DNA of 37,722 nt from positions 1-37,722 of the forward strand of contig JAPLJA010000136.1 of assembly GCA_026388815.1 (NCBI GenBank), written 5' to 3'. A program made the translations under genes and the position numbers. The notes beneath the pieces are model-generated. The model saw only the letters and a program-made list of their open reading frames with translations, did not search any database and was not told the DNA's origin. This document shows, one piece after another, positions 1 to 6,911 of this stretch (position 1 is its first letter; each line of letters opens with the position of its first letter). Source of the stretch: Pseudomonadota bacterium. GTDB lineage: Bacteria > Desulfobacterota > WTBG01 > JAPLJA01.

Positions 1-1050
1 AGTGCCCTCAAATATTCCACAGGGATCAGGTCTATTGTGAACCTTAAGGGGGTTACGCCTGAAGGGGATATCTTAGAAACGGGGTCGGCCTGTCTTCCCA
101 AGGCAAATAACTTCTGGTGGTACGGGCCTGGCCCTGACCTGAAAGGCCTGCTTGAATCAGCCACCGTGGGAAGCCTCTGGTTTATCACTGAGGCAACCCT
201 CAAGCTGTACCCCTGGGCCGGAGGTGAATGGCCAAACGAAGAAGTGATTGATCGCCCCCCGCTCCCCTCCAATCATCGTATCTATTTCGTAGAGTTCAAG
301 AAGTATGAGGACATGTACCAATTTTTCTACGAAGTCTCCCACAATGCGATCGGCTCCCACCTGAACCTCATTAATGACACCTTTAACTCTTTCAATACGC
401 AACCTACGCTTGAGGAGAGTGAAAAGAAATTTAAAGAAGGATACTTCCCGAAACTCTTAATCTATATCATCCTCGCTGGTATATCTTCACAAAAACAGCT
501 CGAATTTGAAGAACGGGTGCTCATGGACATCATCAAAGATACTCACGGAATCCTGATAACTGATGAGCTCAAGGAGGTTCTCTCCACCTGGCATGGTGAT
601 GCCTTCCGTTCAGCCACCTCCATGCGCATGGGGAGACGCGGCTCCTACCATTTAGTCAAGATGAGCGAGCTGCCATTAAACTGTGTTGAAGAAGTATATA
701 AGGATCATATGTTACTGGTTGATGGAACTGAACACTACATGATGGATGATGAAATCCCCTTTGTTTATATCCATGACCGTGGATACTGGCAGTTGAGTGA
801 GACAGACTCCTACTTTGACCAGAATGATCCCAAGGAGTGTGAGAGATCGATGAACAGGGTTGCCACAGGTGAATTCAAGATGGTTACCGATGAAAATAGC
901 AGAATTGGATGGTACCTCTGTGGGTTTGAACCTTTTACATCAATCTATGGTCCCAAGATAGGACCCAACTTCCACCTCCTGGTGAAAAAAGTAAAAAACA
1001 TCTTCGATCCCGGCGACATGATGAACCCGGGGAAACTCGTCAATATGTAA
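1..1050 (+). CDS. FAD-linked oxidase, C-terminal part (5' end outside window)
   Basis: The reading frame is open from base 1, before the ATG/GTG-like start in the ORF track, so this is the 3' part of a longer gene. The residues before the listed start ('YSTGIRSIVNLKG') continue naturally into the protein. The sequence has the look of the end of a PCMH-type FAD-binding domain ('SATVGSLWFITEATLKLYP') followed by an FAD-oxidase C-terminal domain. It finishes with 'NIFDPGDMMNPGKLV', the usual terminal motif of the GlcD / vanillyl-alcohol oxidase superfamily. Members oxidise hydroxy acids or phenolic alcohols with a covalently or tightly bound flavin. The substrate cannot be read from this fragment. 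A 4-cresol-dehydrogenase-like or glycolate-oxidase-like role are both possible. Confidence 0.8.
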   Translation, partial: SALKYSTGIRSIVNLKGVTPEGDILETGSACLPKANNFWWYGPGPDLKGLLESATVGSLWFITEATLKLYPWAGGEWPNEEVIDRPPLPSNHRIYFVEFKKYEDMYQFFYEVSHNAIGSHLNLINDTFNSFNTQPTLEESEKKFKEGYFPKLLIYIILAGISSQKQLEFEERVLMDIIKDTHGILITDELKEVLSTWHGDAFRSATSMRMGRRGSYHLVKMSELPLNCVEEVYKDHMLLVDGTEHYMMDDEIPFVYIHDRGYWQLSETDSYFDQNDPKECERSMNRVATGEFKMVTDENSRIGWYLCGFEPFTSIYGPKIGPNFHLLVKKVKNIFDPGDMMNPGKLVNM

Positions 1051-1054
1051 AACA

Positions 1055-1230
1055 GGGTCAAGGAGTCAAAGAGTCTAATGACAATGTCAAATGTCAAAGC
1101 TCAAATGTCAAATGAATGTCAAATGACTAACTCCAATATCATTTTGGCATTTGGATTTGATTTGAACTTTGGACTTTGACATTTGGATTTTTCACTTGAA
1201 CCCTGTCCGCCGAAGGCGGATTGAATCCTT
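1055..1230. repeat. 176-bp dispersed hairpin repeat, copy 1
   Basis: This stretch is nearly identical (about five differences by eye) to 13292..13467 between larB and larC. The 5' half is rich in 'CAAATGTCAAA' words and the 3' half in their complements ('TTTGACATTTGG'), so the whole folds as a long imperfect hairpin. It ends with a short perfect hairpin, 'TCCGCCGAAGGCGGA'. It contains no ORF of note. It resembles a MITE or REP-like non-autonomous element. Confidence 0.85.
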
Positions 1231-1263
1231 GAACCCTCCCTTATTAGCAGAAGAACTTTAACC

Positions 1264-2502
1264 ATGAGAATCCTCCTGGTCCAATCATTCACCCCGGCAC
1301 TTGCCCCTGTCTTCCCTCTCGGTCTTGCCAGTATTACCTCGTCCCTTTTACCGGATCATCAGGTAGAGATATGCGACCCGAACATTGAAGAAAAAGGGCT
1401 TGAATCTCTTAAGGCATCTGTCAGGGAATTTCAGCCGGACATCATCGGCCTCTCGCTCCGCAATTTTGACACCGGGCAGTCCACTGTTCCTATCTCTTTC
1501 ATCAATGACTTTGCTGCAACTTTACGGATGATTAAATCGCTTGCCCCAGATGTGCTCATTATTGCAGGCGGCGCTGGGTTCTCCATATTCGGGAGAGAAC
1601 TCATGGAACGATTCCAGGAGCTTGACGCAGGAGTTTTCCTGGAAGGTGAAACCACGGTGAGGGAAATTCTCTCGCACCGTGATCAACTGGATAAGGTAAA
1701 GGGGATATTTTTACGCAGTGGCGGGGATGTCATTTTTACCGGCAAAATTCCTTTCGTTGATACCGATGCATTACCCTTCCCGGACAGAGGATACCGTCTG
1801 CTTAGCTATATAAAAAAATGCGGTGAATATGCGGACAGCCTCTACGCTGTGGGCGTTCAGAGTAAGAGGGGTTGTCTATATCGATGCGCCCACTGTACCT
1901 ACCCGTACCTCGAAGGAAATTCCCTACGGCTCCGGGCACCCTCTAAAGTAGTTGATGAGATAGAATATCTAACTACTCAGAATATCGATAAATTATTTAT
2001 TGCTGATTCTGTCTTCAACCAGCCCTATGACCATGCCCTGAGCATCTGCGAGGAGATCATCAGGAGAAAGCTGGACGTAGCCTGGTCAGCCTATTTCCGT
2101 GATGACCTGCTGGATGACAGGCTGATCAAAAAGGCAGAAGAGGCAGGGTGCACACTCTTTGAGCTCTCCCCCGACGGATTAACTGACTGGGCAATGTCGG
2201 TCTTGAAAAAGGGCCTTTCCATTGAGCAGGTTCTGAAAACAGCCAGACTGCTTGCACAGAGCGAAAGATCATCAGTCGTCTATAATTTCTTAAGAAATCT
2301 TCCGGATGAAGATTTACAAGAAAAAGTAAGGGGTAGGGAAACGATCAAGTGGATCGTAGAAATCTGTGGTGAAAAAATGGATGGCTATTACCCCAACTTA
2401 AGCCGTATCAGGATTTATCCCCATACAGCCATCTATGAATTGGCACTACAGAAAAAAATAATTTCCGAATCTACCGATCTTCTCTATCCAGTGTTCCTTT
2501 AA
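1264..2502 (+). CDS. B12-binding domain radical SAM protein
   Basis: The 412-aa protein has two parts. Residues 1 to about 150 form a cobalamin-binding Rossmann-type domain ('FPLGLASITSSLLP', 'PDIIGLSLRN', 'VLIIAGGAGFS'), without an obvious DxHxxG cobalt-ligand motif. A radical SAM domain follows with the 4Fe-4S motif Cys204-x3-Cys208-x2-Cys211 ('GCLYRCAHC'). These enzymes cleave S-adenosylmethionine and often methylate or rearrange unreactive carbons; the substrate here is unknown. No SPASM-type Cys cluster is visible at the C-terminus, and the protein stops soon after 'LLYPVF', which may be short for the family. It stands alone, preceded by a dispersed repeat. A link to the RiPP-like ORF 1.7 kb downstream is possible but unproven. 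Confidence 0.85.
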   Translation: MRILLVQSFTPALAPVFPLGLASITSSLLPDHQVEICDPNIEEKGLESLKASVREFQPDIIGLSLRNFDTGQSTVPISFINDFAATLRMIKSLAPDVLIIAGGAGFSIFGRELMERFQELDAGVFLEGETTVREILSHRDQLDKVKGIFLRSGGDVIFTGKIPFVDTDALPFPDRGYRLLSYIKKCGEYADSLYAVGVQSKRGCLYRCAHCTYPYLEGNSLRLRAPSKVVDEIEYLTTQNIDKLFIADSVFNQPYDHALSICEEIIRRKLDVAWSAYFRDDLLDDRLIKKAEEAGCTLFELSPDGLTDWAMSVLKKGLSIEQVLKTARLLAQSERSSVVYNFLRNLPDEDLQEKVRGRETIKWIVEICGEKMDGYYPNLSRIRIYPHTAIYELALQKKIISESTDLLYPVFL

Positions 2503-2647
2503 AATTCTTGCAAACCTACCCCTAAAGTCTATAATTCTAGATAAAGCTTCCTCCAACAGAAATGCTTTACTTATTGACCCACCAGATAACCTGCGGTATT
2601 ATGAAACTAAATTAGCAATACTTCTCGATTTACCTATAGGTTAATGA

Positions 2648-2956
2648 GTGGACATTGAGGAAATTAAATCACTTGTACGCAACAATCAATACATCTATAC
2701 TCATCACGCTGAGATAGAACGCAAGGCCGATGGGCTAACTTTCGCACAGGTAGAAGAAGCATTATTGAATAGAGAAATTCTTGAGCAATATCCCGATACT
2801 GGACGCGGAGAAAGCTGTCTGGTTCTCGGATTTTCAAGCGAGACGCCTATTCATGCTGCCTGTGGCTGGCGTGGGGAGAAAATCGCACTCATAACAGTTT
2901 ATATCCCCCGCCCACCAAAATTTCTTGATCCATGGACACGAGGAGGAACACCATGA
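2648..2956 (+). CDS. DUF4258 domain protein (toxin-like)
   Basis: This 102-aa protein starts at GTG. It has the DUF4258 pattern: an N-terminal 'THHAEIERKADGLTFAQVEEALLN', a central strand around 'ESCLVLGF', and a C-terminal 'KIALITVYIP'. The family has a RelE/BrnT-like fold and is usually the upstream partner of a small antitoxin-like gene. Its stop codon overlaps the start of the next gene (ATGA), so the two are translationally coupled. Here the partner is a YgiT-type zinc-finger protein. A toxic RNase role is an inference from family context. No strong ribosome-binding site precedes the GTG, so the exact start is uncertain. Confidence 0.75.
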   Translation: MDIEEIKSLVRNNQYIYTHHAEIERKADGLTFAQVEEALLNREILEQYPDTGRGESCLVLGFSSETPIHAACGWRGEKIALITVYIPRPPKFLDPWTRGGTP

Positions 2957-3201
2957 AAGAAAAACACTGTAACTTTTGTGGCAGTGAACGCTATGAAGAG
3001 CGGAAAATCGAGTATCTTTATACCCATGAAGGAAAGCATTTACTCGTCTCTAATACCCCTGTTGAGATTTGTTTGAACTGTGGGATGATTTATTATGATG
3101 CAGCCGTCCTCAAGAATATCGAACAGAGGTTTTTTGACATCTACCAGAACAAGCAAGAGCCAGACCGCTATATCAGCATTCCAGAAGAAGTCTACGCATA
3201 A
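2953..3201 (+). CDS. YgiT-type (MqsA N-terminal-like) zinc-finger antitoxin
   Basis: The track starts this ORF at 2932, but the start at 2953 is better. It sits 6 nt behind an AGGAGG ribosome-binding site and gives 'MKEKHCNFCGS', with an ATGA overlap on the DUF4258 stop. The 82-aa product has two CxxC knuckles ('CNFC' and 'CLNC') that bind zinc, as in the N-terminal half of MqsA. The DNA-binding helix-turn-helix half of MqsA is absent. It is the likely antitoxin or regulator of the upstream DUF4258 protein. The pairing and the zinc site are visible; neutralisation is inferred. Confidence 0.8.
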   Translation: MKEKHCNFCGSERYEERKIEYLYTHEGKHLLVSNTPVEICLNCGMIYYDAAVLKNIEQRFFDIYQNKQEPDRYISIPEEVYA

Positions 3202-3255
3202 ACTCTTATTCCCTATTTCGCAATCCGCATTCCCCTAATCCCGAACCCCGATTCC

Positions 3256-4113
3256 CTAATCCCTACCGAGTCTTCTCGGCGTTGCACTCACCGGTCCGTG
3301 TATTGTTCTGTTTCCGTATATATCAACATCCTCTAGCTCATAATAATAGGTAGTTCTATTTTTAACATCTCTATCTACATACTGGTAGGTAGCACCGCTC
3401 GTGGTTGTACCTTGGGCTGGAATCGCTGAAGGATTAATCTTTACATACACTTCATCCTCACTTTCAGCACGGTAAAGGTTGAACTCTTCATTGTCTATTT
3501 CTGTTTCAGTTTCCCACTCTAATAGTACATAACCGTTGTAGTCTGTAGCAACGAAAGAAGAAAGTTCTATTACTGTTGGTATTACGCTCGGTGCGCGATT
3601 GAAGGTATAGAGGCATGTGTAATTACCGAGAAATTGCCATGTAATCGTAACATTCTCCACAGCTTTTCCGTCCACCTTAAGTGTCTGGTAAAAATGTTCA
3701 GTACATCCTGCGTAAGGGATGCTCAACGGTGGACAGCAAAGCCAATAATCATCATAGCAATCGCATTTGTTTCCAGTTCCAATTGGACAATACAAACCTG
3801 TAACAAATATACCTTTGCATTTACTACATCCATTATCTCTCCAAACTGACTCGGTAATCACCAAACCACTGCATTTATCATTAGGTGCTTTTGCTGTTGT
3901 AACACCAGTAATATGATAGTGAGCGAGCCCTCCGCAGTCATAATCATGATCACAAACGGTATATTCGGAATTATCGTAAAACATACTTAATGAGTAATTG
4001 ATCCCATCTACGTCACAATAAGCAAACAAACTATCAGCACTACTAATTACAAAAGCAAAGCATACGAGAGGAATGGTAATCTTTAACCACATATTGTTAA
4101 CAATACCTTTCAT
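3256..4113 (-). CDS. Secreted Cys-rich protein with C-terminal 'GPVSATPRR' domain
   Basis: This 285-aa protein has a signal peptide (hydrophobic stretch 'ITIPLVCFAFVISSADSLFA'). A region of about 150 residues then carries many cysteines ('VCDHDYDCGG', 'GCSKCKG', 'NKCDCYDDYWLCCPP'), which suggests disulphide bonds or metal binding. The last 105 residues or so form a fibronectin-III-like domain starting 'IELSSFVATDYNGYVLLEWE' and ending 'HGPVSATPRRLGRD'. The same domain ends the large surface protein at 21775..24096. The start at 4113 has a good ribosome-binding site (AAAGGAGG, 6 nt upstream). It lies 54 bp downstream of the RiPP-like ORF on the same strand, so co-transcription is likely. I do not recognise the Cys-rich part. 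Confidence 0.75.
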   Translation of the reverse strand: MKGIVNNMWLKITIPLVCFAFVISSADSLFAYCDVDGINYSLSMFYDNSEYTVCDHDYDCGGLAHYHITGVTTAKAPNDKCSGLVITESVWRDNGCSKCKGIFVTGLYCPIGTGNKCDCYDDYWLCCPPLSIPYAGCTEHFYQTLKVDGKAVENVTITWQFLGNYTCLYTFNRAPSVIPTVIELSSFVATDYNGYVLLEWETETEIDNEEFNLYRAESEDEVYVKINPSAIPAQGTTTSGATYQYVDRDVKNRTTYYYELEDVDIYGNRTIHGPVSATPRRLGRD

Positions 4114-4167
4114 ATTTTTACCTCCTTTGATTTGCCCTTCTATAATAAAGACGGCTATGGGCGATTT

Positions 4168-4293
4168 TCATGGTGTCACCGGACACGGGCTTGGTGCACA
4201 GGCTTGTGCCGGACCCAACTCCTCCAAAATGTCCTCCTTGGAGTAGGTCACAATTGCGGGTGGTTCATAGTTATTTAGTCTTTCTTTTTCCAT
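4168..4293 (-). CDS. Short RiPP-precursor-like peptide (41 aa), not in ORF track
   Basis: This ATG ORF of 41 codons plus TGA is preceded by a purine-rich GGGGGG ribosome-binding region 6 nt upstream. The N-terminal part is charged and leader-like, 'YEPPAIVTYSKEDILEELGP'. The C-terminal part 'AQACAPSPCPVTP' is short and rich in Cys and Pro. This layout (a Tyr-Pro-rich opening, an acidic EELG-type helix, then a small Cys core) is typical of ribosomally made, post-translationally modified peptides. No dedicated maturase or protease adjoins it. The B12-radical SAM protein at 1264..2502 is the only candidate modifying enzyme in the window. Downstream on the same strand is a secreted Cys-rich protein. 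The coding call rests on the start, the ribosome-binding site and composition only. Confidence 0.55.
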   Translation of the reverse strand: MEKERLNNYEPPAIVTYSKEDILEELGPAQACAPSPCPVTP

Positions 4294-4936
4294 AATTTAC
4301 CCCCCATTTTAAAATAATTTGTTAAGTCCTCTTCCGTAAATCAAGCCAGGCAAAGAGGCACTACCTTTTGGCACATACCCTCCCCTCGAAGAGTACAACC
4401 TCAGATCAGCCAAAAGAGGCAATTACATCTTTTCTTACAAGTGTTACCGAGGGCTCAGTTGGTAAGGGAGATGATGAAGAACCACCAAAACGAGAAGGTG
4501 TAACTTTAAGCAAATATGAGCATTTTTCTATATTTGCCTAAGCAACACATCTTAAAAAACAATAAGTCAAGGGAAATATTTAAGGAAAATATTTATGATG
4601 AATTTTTATGGAAAATCTCTTTTTTCACCTTCTAAAATCTAAACCGGGGCGCCTCTATAATCCGCACTCCGCACCTGTGCGCCGAAGCGCGCTCCGATGC
4701 GCAGGCGCAATTCGATTTCCGCATTAAGGAAACCTTCACCTTCGTACGGGCGAATCCGCCTACGGCGGAGCTCGCCCGTTCAATAATTTGGTGGCGGACC
4801 TTAGCGTACGTCCTTTTTATTTCCTTCTCTTTGAATCATAAATACCGCCTTTGCTGTTAATACAACAATTGGCATATTTATTATCTGAATCTTCTGTGTT
4901 TGCAAGATCAAATTGTTATGTGATAGTATTAAATCA
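4294..4936. other. Intergenic region with possible gene remnant and palindromic repeats
   Basis: There is no gene I can support here. The start of the stretch (4294-4330) carries the ribosome-binding site and presumably the promoter region of the minus-strand peptide ORF. On the plus strand, 4326..4541 is open but has no ATG; its tail reads 'REGVTLSKYEHFSIFA' and looks protein-like, so it may be a decayed gene. From about 4640 to 4800 there are palindromic sequences ('GCGCCGAAGCGCGC', 'TCCGCCTACGGCGGA') of the kind scattered through the window. Confidence 0.5.
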
Positions 4937-5170
4937 ATGAAAGAAATCAAATATACAAGGCATGCAAAGAACAGACTTCGGTGGCGCAAGATTACAGAGG
5001 CCGAGATAGAATCTGCAATAAATCAACCGGATTTCGTCGAGCCTACTTTAGAGGGCAGATTGAACGCATGTTTAAAACTCTCTGATAAATATCTAAGGGT
5101 TACCTATAGGGAAGTATCAGGTAAAATTATGGTCATCAGTGCAGTAAAAAAGAAAAAGGGATGGAGGTGA
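4937..5170 (+). CDS. DUF4258 domain protein (toxin-like), second copy
   Basis: The product from the ATG at 4937 is 77 aa ('MKEIKYTRHAKNRLRWRKIT'); the track's ATG at 4913 would add eight residues without similarity. It shows the DUF4258 hallmarks: an N-terminal 'TRHAKNRLRWRKITEAEIESAI', a middle 'YLRVTYREVSGKIMVISAV', and a basic tail 'KKKKGWR'. It lies 6 bp upstream of a DUF2283 gene, a common pairing in bacterial genomes. A toxin or RNase function is inferred from that context only. It is clearly diverged from the DUF4258 protein at 2648 and has a different partner. Confidence 0.8.
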   Translation: MKEIKYTRHAKNRLRWRKITEAEIESAINQPDFVEPTLEGRLNACLKLSDKYLRVTYREVSGKIMVISAVKKKKGWR

Positions 5171-5176
5171 TCTCAC

Positions 5177-5407
5177 TTGAAGATTGAGTACGATAAAGAA
5201 GCAGACGCTCTCTATATCCAGTTAAGAGAGTCATATGTAGATGACAATATAGATATCGAAGAGGGAGTTACAGTTGACCTCGATGAGAAAAGACATATCG
5301 TAGGCATAGAAATTCTTGATGCGAGCAAGCGACTATCACTTAAGGATATCATCAATATAAGTATCGAAAACCTTCCTGTTGAGAAGATTGAAACTGCAAA
5401 TATTTAA
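5177..5407 (+). CDS. DUF2283 domain protein (antitoxin-like)
   Basis: This 76-aa protein starts at TTG, 7 nt behind a strong GGAGGTGA ribosome-binding site that decides the start. It opens with the DUF2283 signature 'MKIEYDKEADALYIQL' and continues 'EEGVTVDLDEKRHIVGIEILDAS'. DUF2283 proteins are small beta-rich proteins usually encoded directly after DUF4258 proteins, as here (6-bp gap). They are presumed partners or antitoxins. No DNA-binding motif is visible. Confidence 0.85.
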   Translation: MKIEYDKEADALYIQLRESYVDDNIDIEEGVTVDLDEKRHIVGIEILDASKRLSLKDIINISIENLPVEKIETANI

Positions 5408-5427
5408 AAATCCCTTTCCCTTTTTAT

Positions 5428-5545
5428 CTGGGCGCAATAAATTGCGCCCCTACATAAAACCGCAGGCCGTAAGGCCGGAGGCCGCTCATGCGGTAATTCA
5501 TTTGTCATTTTATTCCGCATCCCGCAATCTGCATTTCGCATACCT
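5428..5545. repeat. Palindromic intergenic repeat (CCCCTACATAAAACCGCAGGCCGT family)
   Basis: The block contains 'GGGCGCAATAAATTGCGCCC' (palindromic), then 'CTACATAAAACCGCAGGCCG' and 'TAAGGCCGGAGGCCG', and ends in 'CCGCATCCCGCAATCTGCAT'. A related block lies at 6019..6130, and an inverted relative with 'CGGTTTTATGTAGGGGC' at 19775..19860. It is non-coding. Confidence 0.7.
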
Positions 5546-5595
5546 TTTACCTTCGTACGGGCAATTCATGAATTGCCCCTACACCTTCAACCTTC

Positions 5596-5955
5596 TCAGA
5601 GCACCTCTTCATCCTGTGGTCGCCAGGCAGGATCAACGATGCAGAGGAATTTCAGATCTGATATCCCGGAATTCTGAACGAACTGTTTCGCATGGGGAGG
5701 GATGTAAATCACCTGGCCCACGTGAACCTTCTCAGATTCATCATTGATATGCATGATGCCTTCTCCCTCAAGGATGTAATATACCTCAGAGGTCTTCAAT
5801 CTGTGAGTTTGAGAGGCCTTGCCGGGATGCAGCACTGCATGAGCCAGGCTGTAACGGATATCCAGTGTCGCCTTGTCCGGGTGGAGAATCTGCCGGAGAA
5901 CAGTATTATCTCCTGCAATAAATTCTTCACAATCCTTTAAATCCTTAATAAACAT
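5596..5955 (-). CDS. Small cupin-domain protein
   Basis: This 119-aa single-domain cupin has first motif 'HPGKASQTHRLKTSEVYYIL' followed by 'EGEGIMHI', and second motif 'VHVGQVIYIPPHAKQFVQNSG'. The metal-binding set appears to be one His of the first motif, the Glu of 'SEVYYIL' and the His of 'PPHAKQ'. The second His of the usual HxH is Leu, a variant I believe is common in this subfamily. Such proteins are small isomerases, dioxygenases or sugar-binding proteins; the substrate is unknown. It lies alone between palindromic repeats on both sides. Confidence 0.85.
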   Translation of the reverse strand: MFIKDLKDCEEFIAGDNTVLRQILHPDKATLDIRYSLAHAVLHPGKASQTHRLKTSEVYYILEGEGIMHINDESEKVHVGQVIYIPPHAKQFVQNSGISDLKFLCIVDPAWRPQDEEVL

Positions 5956-6018
5956 GATAGCGAGACCTCGCTCTGTTCCACATGCTTCGTTCTCCCTATT
6001 CCCTGATCCCCAATCCCT

Positions 6019-6130
6019 TCAAGGGCGAACACACAGGTTCGCCCCTACATAAAACCGCAGGCCGTCAGGCCGCAGGGCCTCCTATGGTAATTCATTTGTT
6101 ATTTTATTCCTCACTCCGCACTCCGCAATC
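6019..6130. repeat. Palindromic intergenic repeat, second copy
   Basis: The block starts with the palindromic pair 'GGGCGAAC...GTTCGCCC', then 'CTACATAAAACCGCAGGCCG', 'TCAGGCCGCAGGGCC' and 'GGTAATTCATTTG', ending 'CACTCCGCAATCT'. It is closely related to 5428..5545. The 3' end runs into the tail of the following minus-strand gene, so the repeat may have supplied its last codons. Confidence 0.7.
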
Positions 6131-6574
6131 TAAAATTTCCAGTATCTCTGCTGCATCTCTGACAAACTTCGGACAGCGTGTGGGAATGATTTTTTCATCC
6201 ATGGCACGTTTAAATCCTTCGGGTGTGCTGATATCGCAGCCCAGCAATTCCCGGCAGCGAATCGTGTTATTGCGGGATTTAAACTTTTCAGCAAACTTCC
6301 CCACGAGCGACTGGGTTTTTTGCTTCGCCTCCTTGTCTTCAGCCCACACGCTGCCGTGCTTAAGCCCGATAACCATGATCGCACCGCATACCGCCCCGCA
6401 TGTCTCACCCATGCGGCCGATACCTCCTCCGAAACCTCCCGAAATCATCAATGCAGTCTCTCGATTCAGGCCATAGTGTTCAGCATAGGCTGCACATACT
6501 GCCTGGGAACAGCTGAAACCTTCCTTAAAAAGCGAAACTGCTTTCTCCACCGTACATTCACGTTCTATAGCCAT
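6104..6574 (-). CDS. C_GCAxxG_C_C family redox protein
   Basis: This 156-aa protein carries the family signature of spaced cysteines: 'FSCSQAVCAAYAEHYG' near residue 20, 'GGFGGGIGRMGETCGAVCGAIM' near residue 50, then 'CRELLGCDIS' and 'TRCPKFV' in the C-terminal half. The family is frequent in anaerobes and is thought to bind a metal or FeS cofactor. It often accompanies molybdopterin or oxidoreductase genes, but none adjoin here. Start at ATG 6574. The final residues ('DCGVRSEE') overlap a palindromic repeat. Confidence 0.9.
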   Translation of the reverse strand: MAIERECTVEKAVSLFKEGFSCSQAVCAAYAEHYGLNRETALMISGGFGGGIGRMGETCGAVCGAIMVIGLKHGSVWAEDKEAKQKTQSLVGKFAEKFKSRNNTIRCRELLGCDISTPEGFKRAMDEKIIPTRCPKFVRDAAEILEILDCGVRSEE

Positions 6575-6658
6575 ATAAACCTCCGCTCATAGCATTCAGC
6601 CGTCAGCCGTCAGCCTTCATAAAGCAACTAAAACAAACACACTAATTGCTATTACATT

Positions 6659-6742
6659 GTCATTGCGAGCGACCAACGGGAACGTGGCAATCTCATCACA
6701 TAAACAAGAGATTGCTTCGTCGTTGTCACTCCTCGCAATGAC
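6659..6742. repeat. GTCATTGCGAG-type palindromic repeat
   Basis: The ends are inverted ('GTCATTGCGAG' at the left and 'CTCGCAATGAC' at the right), with inner arms 'GGCAATCTC' and 'GAGATTGC'. The sequence type is a familiar intergenic palindrome in many bacterial genomes. A degenerate relative lies between tpiA and secG. Confidence 0.8.
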
Positions 6743-6832
6743 GACAAAAAGGACTTTTCAGCAACTGCTAACAGCTAACTTTCTACTAAACTACCTTAAA
6801 AATTTCAATAGGAAGGCTTTTTACAGGATAGC

Positions 6833-6861
6833 TTGACCTTACCCTATAGATACTTTATAGT
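6833..6861 (+). promoter_or_regulatory. Sigma-70-type promoter for lon
   Basis: TTGACC (6833-6838), a 17-bp spacer and TATAGT (6856-6861) lie 50 bp before the lon start. The lon ribosome-binding site GAGGTGA follows. I see no CIRCE element and no clear heat-shock sigma box. Confidence 0.6.
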
Positions 6862-6911
6862 ATAAATGAACGAATGCGTTTTTACTTACAAATACGAGGT
6901 GAAGATAAAAA

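Larger units (their letters stand above)
6575..6911. other. Intergenic region upstream of lon
   Basis: This stretch holds, in order, a short AT-rich segment, a palindromic 'GTCATTGCGAG' repeat (6659..6742), and the lon promoter and ribosome-binding site (6833..6911). I see no small gene in it. Confidence 0.7.

Noticed and set aside
2540-2643. Short plus-strand frame ending 'LAILLDLPIG' before the DUF4258 gene
   Set aside because: There is no start codon with a ribosome-binding site and it is too short to judge. It could be a remnant of a former upstream gene.
4326-4541. 72-codon open frame on the plus strand with protein-like tail
   Set aside because: It has no ATG and no ribosome-binding site, and the only in-frame alternative start is a TTG without support. 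I kept it as a possible remnant in the gap description only.
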